DNA of 51,392 nt from Maribacter sp. (GCA_020629285.1 JAHDDP010000023.1:1-51392), one strand, 5' to 3'. Shown: positions 24,699 through 34,181, counted from the first letter of the stretch. Notes: generated by a model from the sequence alone, not told the origin. Program-made: numbers and translations.

Positions 24699-25130
24699 AT
24701 GAAAGATGCAACAATAGATTATGCATTAAGAGCTACTTGGCAAGCAGTAGCAAGAATGTATAATGAAGAAGCAAAGAATTTTGATTCTACTATGGCTGTT
24801 GGCTTTACCTTATTGAGTATTGATCCAAAGACTGGCACACCATCTACTTCACTAGGTCCAAAAATGGGAATGGAGGCTACGAGCCTTTCTAGAATTTTGA
24901 AGAGTATGGAACAAAAAGGTTTAATACTAAGAAAACCAAACCCAAAGGATGGCAGAGGGGTTCTTATTTACTTAACCGATTTTGGTTTGGAAAAAAGAAA
25001 TGATTCAAAAAGTACCGTTTTACGATTTAACGAGGCAGTAAAAAATGAAGTCACCGAAGAAAAATTAGAATCTTTTTTTGAAGTCACCGATGCCATCAAT
25101 AAGCTTATTGCAGACAAAAAATTATTTTAA
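24699..25130 (+). CDS. MarR-family transcriptional regulator
   Basis: A 143-residue winged-helix regulator. The N-terminal helix YALRATWQAVARMYNEEA is followed by TMAVGFTLLSIDP. The DNA-binding part includes MEATSLSRILKSMEQKGLI (recognition helix about 61-77) and the wing NPKDGRGVLIYLTDFG (about 83-98), where DGRG matches the MarR D-x-R signature. C-terminal helices form the dimer. It is the first gene of a run with hydroxyacyl-CoA dehydrogenase/hydratase, thiolase and acyl-CoA dehydrogenase, starting 33 bases before the next gene. A 28-bp palindrome covers its promoter. The simplest reading is an autoregulated repressor of fatty-acid degradation, perhaps released by acyl-CoA; the ligand is inference. 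Confidence 0.92.
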   Translation: MKDATIDYALRATWQAVARMYNEEAKNFDSTMAVGFTLLSIDPKTGTPSTSLGPKMGMEATSLSRILKSMEQKGLILRKPNPKDGRGVLIYLTDFGLEKRNDSKSTVLRFNEAVKNEVTEEKLESFFEVTDAINKLIADKKLF

Positions 25131-25163
25131 AACAACTTATCAAATTAATACAGCATAAAGTAC

Positions 25164-27569
25164 ATGAACAAGCACATTAAAAAAGTAGCAGTAATTGGCT
25201 CAGGAATAATGGGTAGCGGTATTGCCTGCCATTTTGCAAATATTGGCGTAGAGGTTTTATTGTTAGATATTGTTCCTCGTGAACTAAATGACAAAGAAAA
25301 AGCGAAAGGTTTAACCTTAGAAGATAAGGTAGTTCGTAATAGAATGGTTAACGATGCTTTAAAAGCAGCGTTGAAATCTAAACCATCTCCTATTTACCAT
25401 CAAAATTTTGCAAATCGCATCACAACAGGAAACTTGGAGGATGATATTGCAAAGGTATCTCAGGTAGATTGGATTATCGAGGTTGTTGTTGAACGTTTGG
25501 ATATCAAAAAACAAGTGTTCGAGAATCTTGAGAAGTACCGTACACCTGGTACACTTATCACTTCTAACACTTCTGGTATTCCAATCAAATTTATGTCTGA
25601 AGGCAGAAGTGAAGATTTTCAAAAACATTTCTGTGGTACTCACTTTTTTAATCCTGCACGTTATTTAAAACTTTTTGAAATCATTCCTGGTCCAAAAACA
25701 GATGCAGATGTATTGAGTTTCTTAAATGGTTACGGTGAAAAATTCTTAGGTAAAACTTCTGTTGTTGCTAAAGATACACCTGCATTTATAGGTAATAGAA
25801 TAGGGATATTCAGTATTCAAAGTCTTTTCCATATGGTAAAAGATATGGATATGACAGTAGAAGAAGTAGATAAATTGACAGGTCCTGTAATTGGCAGACC
25901 AAAGTCAGCTACATTCAGAACCGTTGATGTTGTTGGGTTAGATACACTTGTGCACGTTGCAAATGGTATTTATGATAACTGTAAAGACGATGAGCGTCAT
26001 GATTTATTTAAACTACCTGGTTTCATCAACACAATGATGGAAAACAAATGGTTAGGAAGTAAAACAGGACAAGGTTTTTACAAGAAATCTAAAAATGATA
26101 AAGGCAAAACTGAAATATTAACGCTTGATTTAGAGACGATGGATTATCGGTCTAAAAAGAGTGCAAAATTTGCCACATTAGAGTTAACAAAAACGATTGA
26201 CAAAGTTGTTGATCGCTTTGCTGTTCTTTGTGGAGGAAAAGATAAAGCAGGTGAATTCTACCGTAAGAGTTTCGGGCAGTTGTTCGCTTACGTATCCCAT
26301 AGAATACCTGAAATAACAGATGAACTTTATAAGATAGACGATGCTATGAAAGCTGGTTTTGGTTGGGAACATGGTCCTTTCCAAATTTGGGATGCCGTTG
26401 GTCTAGATAAAGGTCTTGAATTTATTAAAGCTGAAGGTTTAGAAGCTGCAGCTTGGGTTCAAGAAATGAAATCTGCGGGTAAAGATTCTTTTTACTCAGT
26501 AAAAGAAGGAAGCACCTATTTTTATGATATTCCGAAAAAATCCATGGAAAAGATTCCTGGTCAAGATGCGTTTATCATATTAGATAACATTAGAAAATCT
26601 AAAGAGGTATTTAAAAATGCCGATGTTGTTGTTGAAGATTTAGGTGACGGAATTTTAAATGTAGAGTTCCAATCTAAAATGAATACAATTGGTGGTGATG
26701 TTTTAAATGGTCTGAACAAAGCCATAGACATGGCCGAAAAAGATTTTCAAGGTTTGGTTGTTGGTAACCAAGCTGCCAACTTCTCTGTAGGTGCAAATAT
26801 TGGTATGATTTTCATGATGGCGGTTGAGCAAGAATATGATGAGCTTAACATGGCTATTAAGTACTTCCAGGATACGATGATGCGTATGCGCTACTCTTCA
26901 ATTCCTACTATTTCCGCTCCACATGGTATGGCTTTAGGTGGTGGATGTGAAATTTCTTTACATGCAGATAAAGTTGTTGCGGCAGCTGAGACTTATATGG
27001 GTCTTGTTGAATTTGGAGTTGGTGTCCTTCCTGGTGGAGGTGGCTCTAAGGAAATGGCCTTACGTGCTCAAGATACTTTCAAGAAAGGTGATGTGGAATT
27101 GAATGTATTGCAAGAGTACTTCTTAACCATTGGTATGGCTAAAGTGTCTACTTCTGCTTACGAAGCTTTTGATTTAGGATTACTTCAAAAAGGTAAAGAT
27201 GTTGTAGTGGTCAATAAAGACCGACAAATTGCAACTGCCAAGGCGCATGCTATATTAATGGCAGAATCTGGTTATACGCAACCAGCAGCCCGGAACGATA
27301 TCAAAGTATTGGGTAAACAAGCGTTAGGTATGTTCGTAGTTGGTACTGACTCTATGGAGGCCAGCCATTACATTAGCGAACACGATAAGAAAATTGCTAA
27401 CAAACTCGCCTATGTTATGGCAGGTGGCGATTTATCAGAACCTACGCGAGTATCCGAGCAATATTTATTGGATATAGAGCGTGAAGCTTTCTTATCGTTA
27501 TGTACCGAAAGAAAAACTTTGGAGCGTATTCAGCATATGTTGAAAACTGGTAAGCCGTTACGTAATTAG
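25164..27569 (+). CDS. Fused 3-hydroxyacyl-CoA dehydrogenase / enoyl-CoA hydratase
   Basis: An 801-residue bifunctional beta-oxidation enzyme. The NAD-binding dehydrogenase comes first: VAVIGSGIMGSGIACHFA (residues 8-25) with the GxGxxG loop, then the family's SNTSGIP and GTHFFNPARYLKLFEIIP segments. The hydratase/crotonase half is C-terminal (about 490-700): NQAANFSVGANIGM, then MALGGGCEISLHADKV with the oxyanion-hole glycines, and EFGVGVLPGGGGSKEMA near residue 615-630. This order is the reverse of E. coli FadB/FadJ and resembles B. subtilis FadN. It performs hydration of enoyl-CoA and oxidation of 3-hydroxyacyl-CoA in the cytoplasm. It lies 33 bases after marR and 99 bases before thiolase, in one operon. 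Confidence 0.95.
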   Translation: MNKHIKKVAVIGSGIMGSGIACHFANIGVEVLLLDIVPRELNDKEKAKGLTLEDKVVRNRMVNDALKAALKSKPSPIYHQNFANRITTGNLEDDIAKVSQVDWIIEVVVERLDIKKQVFENLEKYRTPGTLITSNTSGIPIKFMSEGRSEDFQKHFCGTHFFNPARYLKLFEIIPGPKTDADVLSFLNGYGEKFLGKTSVVAKDTPAFIGNRIGIFSIQSLFHMVKDMDMTVEEVDKLTGPVIGRPKSATFRTVDVVGLDTLVHVANGIYDNCKDDERHDLFKLPGFINTMMENKWLGSKTGQGFYKKSKNDKGKTEILTLDLETMDYRSKKSAKFATLELTKTIDKVVDRFAVLCGGKDKAGEFYRKSFGQLFAYVSHRIPEITDELYKIDDAMKAGFGWEHGPFQIWDAVGLDKGLEFIKAEGLEAAAWVQEMKSAGKDSFYSVKEGSTYFYDIPKKSMEKIPGQDAFIILDNIRKSKEVFKNADVVVEDLGDGILNVEFQSKMNTIGGDVLNGLNKAIDMAEKDFQGLVVGNQAANFSVGANIGMIFMMAVEQEYDELNMAIKYFQDTMMRMRYSSIPTISAPHGMALGGGCEISLHADKVVAAAETYMGLVEFGVGVLPGGGGSKEMALRAQDTFKKGDVELNVLQEYFLTIGMAKVSTSAYEAFDLGLLQKGKDVVVVNKDRQIATAKAHAILMAESGYTQPAARNDIKVLGKQALGMFVVGTDSMEASHYISEHDKKIANKLAYVMAGGDLSEPTRVSEQYLLDIEREAFLSLCTERKTLERIQHMLKTGKPLRN

Positions 27570-27585
27570 AAATACGTAGCTATTA

Positions 27586-27659
27586 ACCTCTGGTGATAAG
27601 CTAGAGGTCAATTATAAAACAACAATTAAATGCTAATAGCTAAAAGCTAATAGCCTAAA
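27586..27659. repeat. Intergenic hairpin and 14-bp direct repeat before the thiolase gene
   Basis: ACCTCT (27586-27591) can pair with AGAGGT (27603-27608), with no T run after it, so it is not a normal terminator. Next comes a two-copy direct repeat of GCTAATAGCTAAAA / GCTAATAGCCTAAA (27632-27659). Such AT-rich repeats are common between flavobacterial genes; the function is unknown. Confidence 0.5.
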
Positions 27660-27668
27660 GCATAAAAA

Positions 27669-28859
27669 ATGAAAACTGCATATATAGTAAAAGGATATAG
27701 AACTGCTGTTGGAAAAGCTCCAAAAGGTGTTTTCCGTTTTAAGCGTACAGATGAATTGGCTGCCGAGACCATTGAGTATATGATGAAGGAATTGCCACAA
27801 TTCGATAAAAAACGTATTGATGATGTTATCGTTGGTAACGCAATGCCAGAAGGTTCTCAAGGTCTGAACATGGCAAGGCTAATTTCATTAATGGGATTGG
27901 ATATTGTTGATGTACCAGGTGTCACCGTAAATAGATTCTGTGCTTCGGGCTTAGAGACTATTGGTGTTGCCGCAGCTAAGATTCAGGCCGGAATGGCAGA
28001 TTGCATCATTGCCGGAGGCGCAGAAAGTATGAGTTCTGTTCCTATGACAGGTAACAAACCGGAACTAAACTATGACTTGGCAAGTTCTGGTCATGAAGAT
28101 TACTACTGGGGCATGGGTAATACCGCAGAAGCTGTAGCTAATGAGTACAAGGTTTCAAGAGAAGACCAAGATAACTTTGCCTACAACTCACACATGAAAG
28201 CTTTAAAAGCGCAAGCTGAAGACCGTTTTCAAAGTCAGATAGCCCCAATAGAAGTAGAAGAAACATACTTGGACGCTAACGGAAAAAAAGCACATCGCAA
28301 ATATACGGTAACCAAAGATGAAGGACCTAGAAAAGGTACTTCGGTAGAAGTTTTAAACAAACTTCGTCCCGTATTTGCTGCAGGTGGTAGTGTTACCGCG
28401 GGAAATTCATCTCAAATGAGTGATGGTGCAGCGTTCGTTTTAATCATGAGCGAAGAAATGGTGAAAGAATTAAATCTTGAGCCTATTGCTCGTTTAGTTA
28501 ATTATGCTGCCGCAGGTGTACCGCCTAGAATTATGGGTATTGGTCCTGTTGCCGCCATTCCAAAAGCATTGAAGCAGGCGGGATTAAAACAGAACGATAT
28601 TGATTTGATAGAATTGAACGAAGCATTTGCCTCACAATCATTAGCGGTTATGCGTGAATTAAATCTGAATCAAGATATTGTCAACGTAAATGGTGGTGCT
28701 ATTGCGCTTGGTCATCCATTAGGTTGCACCGGTGCTAAATTATCCGTACAGTTATTTGATGAAATGCGTAAAAGAAATATGCAGGGCAAATATGGTATGG
28801 TAACCATGTGCGTAGGTACAGGTCAAGGTGCGGCAGGTATATTTGAATTTTTGAATTAA
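27669..28859 (+). CDS. Acetyl-CoA C-acyltransferase (beta-oxidation thiolase)
   Basis: A 396-residue thiolase that cleaves 3-ketoacyl-CoA into acetyl-CoA and a shortened acyl-CoA. The catalytic set is complete: nucleophile C91 in NRFCASGLETIG, H349 in ALGHPLGCTGAK and C381 in MCVGTGQGAAGIF. The length equals the degradative thiolase I family (FadA/FadI). It is the third gene of the marR-led run, between the fused dehydrogenase/hydratase gene and the acyl-CoA dehydrogenase gene. It would form a complex or at least a pathway with the upstream enzyme in the cytoplasm. The start ATG at 27669 gives the canonical MKTAYIVKGYRTAVGKA N terminus. There is nothing odd about it. Confidence 0.95.
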   Translation: MKTAYIVKGYRTAVGKAPKGVFRFKRTDELAAETIEYMMKELPQFDKKRIDDVIVGNAMPEGSQGLNMARLISLMGLDIVDVPGVTVNRFCASGLETIGVAAAKIQAGMADCIIAGGAESMSSVPMTGNKPELNYDLASSGHEDYYWGMGNTAEAVANEYKVSREDQDNFAYNSHMKALKAQAEDRFQSQIAPIEVEETYLDANGKKAHRKYTVTKDEGPRKGTSVEVLNKLRPVFAAGGSVTAGNSSQMSDGAAFVLIMSEEMVKELNLEPIARLVNYAAAGVPPRIMGIGPVAAIPKALKQAGLKQNDIDLIELNEAFASQSLAVMRELNLNQDIVNVNGGAIALGHPLGCTGAKLSVQLFDEMRKRNMQGKYGMVTMCVGTGQGAAGIFEFLN

Positions 28860-28877
28860 CAACTTTTATCAATTACT

Positions 28878-28909
28878 ATTAGTGTATTTATAGAATACAT
28901 AATACTAAT
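28878..28909. repeat. Imperfect inverted repeat between thiolase and acyl-CoA dehydrogenase genes
   Basis: ATTAGTGTATT (28878-28888) can pair with AATAC (28894-28898) and ACTAAT (28904-28909), leaving a five-base bulge. No T run follows. It may be an RNA processing or stability element, or chance. Confidence 0.35.
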
Positions 28910-28936
28910 TATTTTATACTAAATACTATTAACAAC

Positions 28937-30748
28937 ATGAGTACAGATACAGCAAAAAAAGATATTCTTAGAGGAGGACAGTTCCTTGTAAAGGAAACTA
29001 ATTGTGAAGACGTTTTCACACTTGAAGATTTGAACGAAGAGCAACGCATGATGCGTGAGAGTACCAAAGAATTTGTTGACAGAGAACTTTGGGCACATTG
29101 GGAGCGTTTTGAAAATAAAGATTATGCTTTCACTGAAGAAACTATGCGTAAAGCAGGTGAGTTAGGGTTATTGAGTGTTGCTGTACCGGAATCATATGGT
29201 GGTATGGGCATGGGCTTTGTTTCTACTATGTTGGTATGTGATTATATTTCTGGGGCTACTGGATCCTTCAGTACTGCTTTTGGAGCGCATACGGGTATTG
29301 GTACAATGCCAATTACCCTTTATGGATCAGAAGAGCAAAAACAAAAATATGTTCCAAAATTAGCTTCAGGAGAGTGGTTTGGCGCATATTGCCTTACCGA
29401 ACCAGGTGCTGGTTCTGATGCAAACTCAGGAAAAACGAAAGCTGTTCTTTCTGAAGATGGTAAATCTTATAGCATTACAGGTCAGAAAATGTGGATTTCA
29501 AATGCAGGTTTCTGTAACATGTTTATTGTATTTGCACGTATTGAAGATGATAAAAACATTACTGGTTTTATCGTTGAAAATGACCCAAGTAACGGAATCA
29601 CTTTAGGTGATGAGGAAAAGAAATTAGGTATCCACTCCTCTTCTACCCGTCAGGTATTCTTCAATGAAACAAAAGTTTCCGTTGAGAATATGCTTTCTAC
29701 TAGAGGAAACGGATTTAAGATTGCAATGAACGCTTTAAATGTGGGGCGTATTAAATTGGCCGCTGCTTGTTTAGATGCACAAAGAAGAGTTATTGGTGAA
29801 GCTACTAAATATGCTAACGAGCGTATTCAGTTCAAAACTCCTATTATGAACTTTGGCGCCATTAAGTCTAAGATTGCGGATATGGCTACCAGTGTTTATG
29901 TAGATGAGTCTGCCAGTTATAGAGCTGCCAAGAATATTGAAGACCGTATTGCTATTCGTGAAGCTGAAGGTAATACACACCAAGAAGCTGAACTAAAAGG
30001 TGTTGAAGAATATGCAATTGAATGTTCTATTCTTAAAGTAGCCGTTTCTGAAGATTGCCAAAATACTACTGACGAAGGAATCCAAATTTTTGGTGGTATG
30101 GGCTTTAGTGCCGATACTCCTATGGAATCTGCTTGGAGAGATTCAAGAATTGCACGTATTTATGAAGGTACTAACGAAATCAATAGAATGTTGGCCGTTG
30201 GTATGCTTGTTAAAAAAGCCATGAAAGGCCATGTAGATCTTTTAGGTCCTGCTACGGCGGTTGGTGAAGAGTTAATGGGTATTCCTTCTTTTGATACTCC
30301 TGATTTTTCAGAATTATTTGCCGAGGAAAAAGATATTCTAAAAAGATTAAAAAAGGTATTTTTAATGGTTGCCGGTTCTGCCGTTCAGAAATATGGTCCA
30401 GAATTAGAAAAACATCAACAATTAATGTTGGCGGCATCTGATATTCTTATTGAGGTATATATGGCAGAATCTGCTTTATTACGTACAGAGAAAAATGCAA
30501 AACGTTTTGGCGAGGAAGCTCAAGCTACACAAATAGCGATGTCTAGATTATATTTGTTCAATGCAACTGAAACCATCATCAATAAAGGAAAAGAAGCTAT
30601 TATTTCTTTTGCTGAAGGTGATGAGCAAAGAATGATGTTAATGGGACTTAAACGTTTTACAAAATATACAAACTACCCTAATGTAGTTGCCTTACGCACA
30701 CAAATTGCCGATAAGGTTGCTGCAGACAACGGTTATACGTTTGACTAA
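28937..30748 (+). CDS. Acyl-CoA dehydrogenase (long form)
   Basis: A 603-residue flavoprotein for the first step of beta-oxidation. The usual ACAD core (about 30-430) includes the signature YCLTEPGAGSDANS, KMWISNAGF (flavin/substrate contacts), and the segment IFGGMGFSADTPMESAWRDSR. The catalytic base is E410 in RIYEGTNEINR. A further C-terminal domain of about 170 residues, rich in helices (LKRLKKVFLMVAGSAVQKYG), makes it similar in size to VLCAD and to the B. subtilis FadE type. It starts 77 bases after thiolase and ends the operon at a strong terminator. Electrons would pass to an ETF that is not encoded in this window. It is probably cytoplasmic or membrane-associated. Confidence 0.94.
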   Translation: MSTDTAKKDILRGGQFLVKETNCEDVFTLEDLNEEQRMMRESTKEFVDRELWAHWERFENKDYAFTEETMRKAGELGLLSVAVPESYGGMGMGFVSTMLVCDYISGATGSFSTAFGAHTGIGTMPITLYGSEEQKQKYVPKLASGEWFGAYCLTEPGAGSDANSGKTKAVLSEDGKSYSITGQKMWISNAGFCNMFIVFARIEDDKNITGFIVENDPSNGITLGDEEKKLGIHSSSTRQVFFNETKVSVENMLSTRGNGFKIAMNALNVGRIKLAAACLDAQRRVIGEATKYANERIQFKTPIMNFGAIKSKIADMATSVYVDESASYRAAKNIEDRIAIREAEGNTHQEAELKGVEEYAIECSILKVAVSEDCQNTTDEGIQIFGGMGFSADTPMESAWRDSRIARIYEGTNEINRMLAVGMLVKKAMKGHVDLLGPATAVGEELMGIPSFDTPDFSELFAEEKDILKRLKKVFLMVAGSAVQKYGPELEKHQQLMLAASDILIEVYMAESALLRTEKNAKRFGEEAQATQIAMSRLYLFNATETIINKGKEAIISFAEGDEQRMMLMGLKRFTKYTNYPNVVALRTQIADKVAADNGYTFD

Positions 30749-30785
30749 TTCAGATTACCTTTTGTTGTTTGGTAACTTGAATATT

Positions 30786-30816
30786 AAACCGTCCCAATTG
30801 GGGCGGTTTTTTTGTT
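30786..30816 (+). terminator. Terminator of the beta-oxidation operon
   Basis: A 10-bp stem AAACCGTCCC / GGGGCGGTTT (one T-G pair) closes an AATT loop and is followed by a run of seven to eight Ts. Confidence 0.92.
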
Positions 30817-30850
30817 TGGTAAACATTGATATTGCGACTATTTTTAAACT

Positions 30851-32287
30851 ATGAACAAGAAATTACTAGAGCAGGTTTATAACACTTCAGATTTTAATTC
30901 AAACGGGCATCAATTAATTGATCAACTGACTTCACATTTACAGGATAAGCTAAATGCAACTTCCCGTAATGCCATTGATTGGAACAATCCGGAAAATGAA
31001 CTTGAATTTTGGAGAGATTTTTTATCTAACGGAAATAGTGAGGATTTGTTCAAAGAAATCACCAATAGAACCACACATATTCACCACCCACATTACATTG
31101 GTCATCAAGTGAGTCCGCCTGCGCCAATTACAGCATTAACAAGTTTAATTAGTTCTTTATTAAATAATGGAACAGCGGTTTATGAAATGGGAATGTCTTC
31201 CAATGCAATTGAGCGAATTATTGTAGAGTTCATTTGCCAAAAAATTGGGTTCAATGATTTTTCAGGAGGATTTTTAACTTCTGGGGGAACCTTAGCGAAC
31301 CTAACTGCATTATTGAGTGCTAGAAAAGCCATTTCAAAGCAAGATATCTGGAATGAAGGCAATCAAAATCAACTGGGAATTATGGTGAGCGAAGAAGCGC
31401 ATTACTGCGTTGATCGGGCCGCAAGAATCATGGGATTAGGCGAACAAGGTATTATTAAAGTTCCTGTTACAAAAGAGTTTAGCATGGATACCGATGTTCT
31501 AGAAACCAAACTTAATGAAGCAATTGAAAATGGTATTGAAGTATTTGCCATTGTTGGTAGTGCACCTTCCACAGCAACTGGAATATTCGATAATCTTGAA
31601 ATCATAGGTGAGTTTGCTAAAAAACATCATATCTGGTTCCATGTAGACGGTGCCCATGGTGGAGCGGGAATTTTTTCTAAAAAATATAAGTATACCCTTA
31701 AAGGTATAGAGCAAGCGGACTCAGTTGTAATTGATGGACATAAAATGATGATGATGCCGGCATTGACCACTGCCCTACTCTTTAAAAACGAGATTAACGC
31801 AAAAACTACCTTTAGTCAAAAAGCAGATTACCTATTATCTGATTCTGAACATGAAGATTGGTACAACTCTGGTAAACGCACGTTTGAATGTACCAAAAAC
31901 ATGATGGGTATTAACTGGTTCACACTTTTAAAACTATACGGAGAAGAAGTTTTTGACGCCAATGTCACCCATCTTTATGATATCGGTGCGCTATTTGCAA
32001 ATTTAATTGATCAAGAACGAAATTTTGAATTGGCACTGCAACCAATGTCCAACATAGTATGTTTTAGATACTGCCCACCAAATTCAGATACAGAAAGTCT
32101 AAACGCCTTAAATATAAAAATTCGCCAATTTCTTTTAGAAGATGGCGAATTTTATATTGTGCAAACCAAGTTAAAAGGAATACACTATTTACGTATTACC
32201 GTTATGAATCCCTTTACGACAGAGCAACATTTTAAAGCCCTAATTAATAAAATCAAGGCTTATGTCAACGATTTATTATTCTCTTAG
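30851..32287 (+). CDS. PLP-dependent group II decarboxylase
   Basis: A 478-residue pyridoxal phosphate enzyme of the group II decarboxylase family (aromatic amino acid, diaminobutyrate, cysteine sulfinate and glutamate decarboxylases). Visible features are the substrate region HHPHYIGHQVSPPAP, the PLP ring-stacking area SEEAHYCVDRAARIMGLG, the aspartate of WFHVDGAHGGAG, and the PLP lysine K298 in VIDGHKMMMMP. The TSGGTLANLTAL segment (about 143-154) matches the phosphate-binding loop. It would remove CO2 from an amino acid in the cytoplasm; the substrate cannot be decided, though the histidine-rich N-terminal region is like diaminobutyrate decarboxylases. It is a lone gene whose end overlaps the convergent GH15 gene by 12 bases. 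Confidence 0.88.
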   Translation: MNKKLLEQVYNTSDFNSNGHQLIDQLTSHLQDKLNATSRNAIDWNNPENELEFWRDFLSNGNSEDLFKEITNRTTHIHHPHYIGHQVSPPAPITALTSLISSLLNNGTAVYEMGMSSNAIERIIVEFICQKIGFNDFSGGFLTSGGTLANLTALLSARKAISKQDIWNEGNQNQLGIMVSEEAHYCVDRAARIMGLGEQGIIKVPVTKEFSMDTDVLETKLNEAIENGIEVFAIVGSAPSTATGIFDNLEIIGEFAKKHHIWFHVDGAHGGAGIFSKKYKYTLKGIEQADSVVIDGHKMMMMPALTTALLFKNEINAKTTFSQKADYLLSDSEHEDWYNSGKRTFECTKNMMGINWFTLLKLYGEEVFDANVTHLYDIGALFANLIDQERNFELALQPMSNIVCFRYCPPNSDTESLNALNIKIRQFLLEDGEFYIVQTKLKGIHYLRITVMNPFTTEQHFKALINKIKAYVNDLLFS

Positions 32288-34078
32288 AGACTCCATCATT
32301 TGATCTTCACTATCCTTTTTAGAGAAGTTAATAGCACACTCTATCAAGGCTAAATGTGAGTATGCTTGAGGGAAGTTTCCTAACAATCTTTTGGTCTTAA
32401 AATCAATATCTTCACTGAACAGACCTAAATGATTACTATAACTCAATAATCGCTCAAAATATTCAAGTGCTTTTTTGCGTTCTCCAATTTTGAACAAGCT
32501 ATTTATATACCAGAATGTACATACTGTAAATGAGGACGATGGCAAACCAAAATCATCTTCATTCTTATAACGGTATAGCAACCCGTCATTACTTAATTCT
32601 TTACCGATTGCATTAACCGTTTTTACATAGCGCTCATCTTTAGCTTTTACACATCCATAAGATTCCATTAGTAATACGGAAGCATCTAGCTCTTTAGAGC
32701 CGTAAGATTGCGTGTATGCCCCTACTTCCTCATTCCATGCATTATCATAGATATCTTTCCAGATTTCAGCTCTAATTGGTTCCCATTTTTCAATTTTGTG
32801 CTTTTTACCTAACATCTCCGCCACTTTTATAGCACGGTCTAAGGCTGTCCAACATAATACTTTTGAGAAGGTAAAATGCCTGTCTTCCGCACGAAACTCC
32901 CAAATACCTTTATCGGCATCCTTCCAATTGTTGCTAACTATCCAAACGATTCCTTTTGTTATCGCCCATAAATCTTCACCATTTTCAATATCAATGCTGA
33001 ATTTTACCATCTGCTCATATATCACATCCATCAGAATACCATAAATATCATTCTGTTTTTGGTGATATGCCGCATTACCGATACGTACAGGTTTTGAGCC
33101 TTTGTAACCTGCCAAGTGCTCCAATGTTTCTTCGGTTAATTTTTTCTCCTTATTAATACCGTACATGATCTGTAGCTTTTCTGCTTTATCTGGTATTAAA
33201 TCAATAATGAATTGCAAATAACGTCGAGCGACATTCTTATGACCCAATTCTGATACTACCTTAATTACCATAGAGGCATCACGGATCCAACAAAAGCGAT
33301 AATCCCAATTACGTACCTCTCCAATAGTTTCTGGCAATGAAGTTGTTGCAGCCGCTAATACGGCACCGGTTTTGTCATAGCTTAAAAGCTTTAAGGTCAG
33401 CGCACTTCTAGAAATTTCTTCGTTGAATTTTTTGTAGGTAGGCGTTAAATTAGACCAGTTTAACCAATACACCTTTGTATTTTGCAATTCTAAATACGCT
33501 CTTTCCGTGGTTGGCAATAACAATTTCTCGTTGTAGCCCATTAACATAAACTCATCTTGTGTTAACGTGAGCTCTGCGCTGTTTGCAACAGATTCTTTAT
33601 TGAAAGAGGTATATAAAAAAACAGTATCGAACTTTACATCGTGCGTTAGACTTGCTATGAAATCTTTTTTGATAAAGGTATCGGTGGTACCCATTGCATA
33701 CTCTAACTTAGGGTCATATAATACCGAAAAACTAGGTTTACCGGAGATATGCTTAAAATACCGTATCAATTCTGGAGGAGAATGATACTTTTTCTCCTCT
33801 TTACGATATCTGGGCATAAAATCATGAATCTCAAAATGGTCATTGCCAGATTTAAAGGAAGTTATTAAAATATTGGTATACTGCTCGTACTTCTGTGAAA
33901 TTTCATAACTATCATCTACATTGATTTCAAAACTTCCTCCAATAGAGTCATCCAATAATTTGGCAAATACTGACGGACTATCAAATTCTGGCAAACAACA
34001 CCAGTCTATACTTCCTGTCTTTGATATTAATGCGGCACTTCTACAATTTCCTATTATTCCGTAGTCTAAATTATCCAT
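32276..34078 (-). CDS. Glycoside hydrolase family 15 protein (glucoamylase/trehalase-like)
   Basis: A 600-residue cytoplasmic-type GH15 enzyme with no signal peptide. The N-terminal beta domain begins DYGIIGNCRSAALISKTGSI then DWCCLPEFDSPSVFAKLLD, the hallmark of this bacterial subgroup. The (alpha/alpha)6 barrel includes NWDYRFCWIRDASM (258-271) and, near the end, FGLPSSSFTVCTFWYINSLF and LGNFPQAYSHLALI. GH15 includes glucoamylases, glucodextranases and bacterial trehalases. The divergent neighbour is trehalose-phosphate synthase/phosphatase, 103 bases away, which favours trehalase or a related role in trehalose turnover; this is inference from context. Its end overlaps the decarboxylase gene on the opposite strand. 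Confidence 0.9.
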   Translation of the reverse strand: MDNLDYGIIGNCRSAALISKTGSIDWCCLPEFDSPSVFAKLLDDSIGGSFEINVDDSYEISQKYEQYTNILITSFKSGNDHFEIHDFMPRYRKEEKKYHSPPELIRYFKHISGKPSFSVLYDPKLEYAMGTTDTFIKKDFIASLTHDVKFDTVFLYTSFNKESVANSAELTLTQDEFMLMGYNEKLLLPTTERAYLELQNTKVYWLNWSNLTPTYKKFNEEISRSALTLKLLSYDKTGAVLAAATTSLPETIGEVRNWDYRFCWIRDASMVIKVVSELGHKNVARRYLQFIIDLIPDKAEKLQIMYGINKEKKLTEETLEHLAGYKGSKPVRIGNAAYHQKQNDIYGILMDVIYEQMVKFSIDIENGEDLWAITKGIVWIVSNNWKDADKGIWEFRAEDRHFTFSKVLCWTALDRAIKVAEMLGKKHKIEKWEPIRAEIWKDIYDNAWNEEVGAYTQSYGSKELDASVLLMESYGCVKAKDERYVKTVNAIGKELSNDGLLYRYKNEDDFGLPSSSFTVCTFWYINSLFKIGERKKALEYFERLLSYSNHLGLFSEDIDFKTKRLLGNFPQAYSHLALIECAINFSKKDSEDQMMESLRE

Positions 34079-34181
34079 TCAATAAAAATGTTGATTCATA
34101 TGAGGTTTCAATTGGTATTGCCCTCCTTTTTCCCGAAATTTAGAGAAATAATTATCAAAAAGTAGCAAAAAAATCTCTTTT

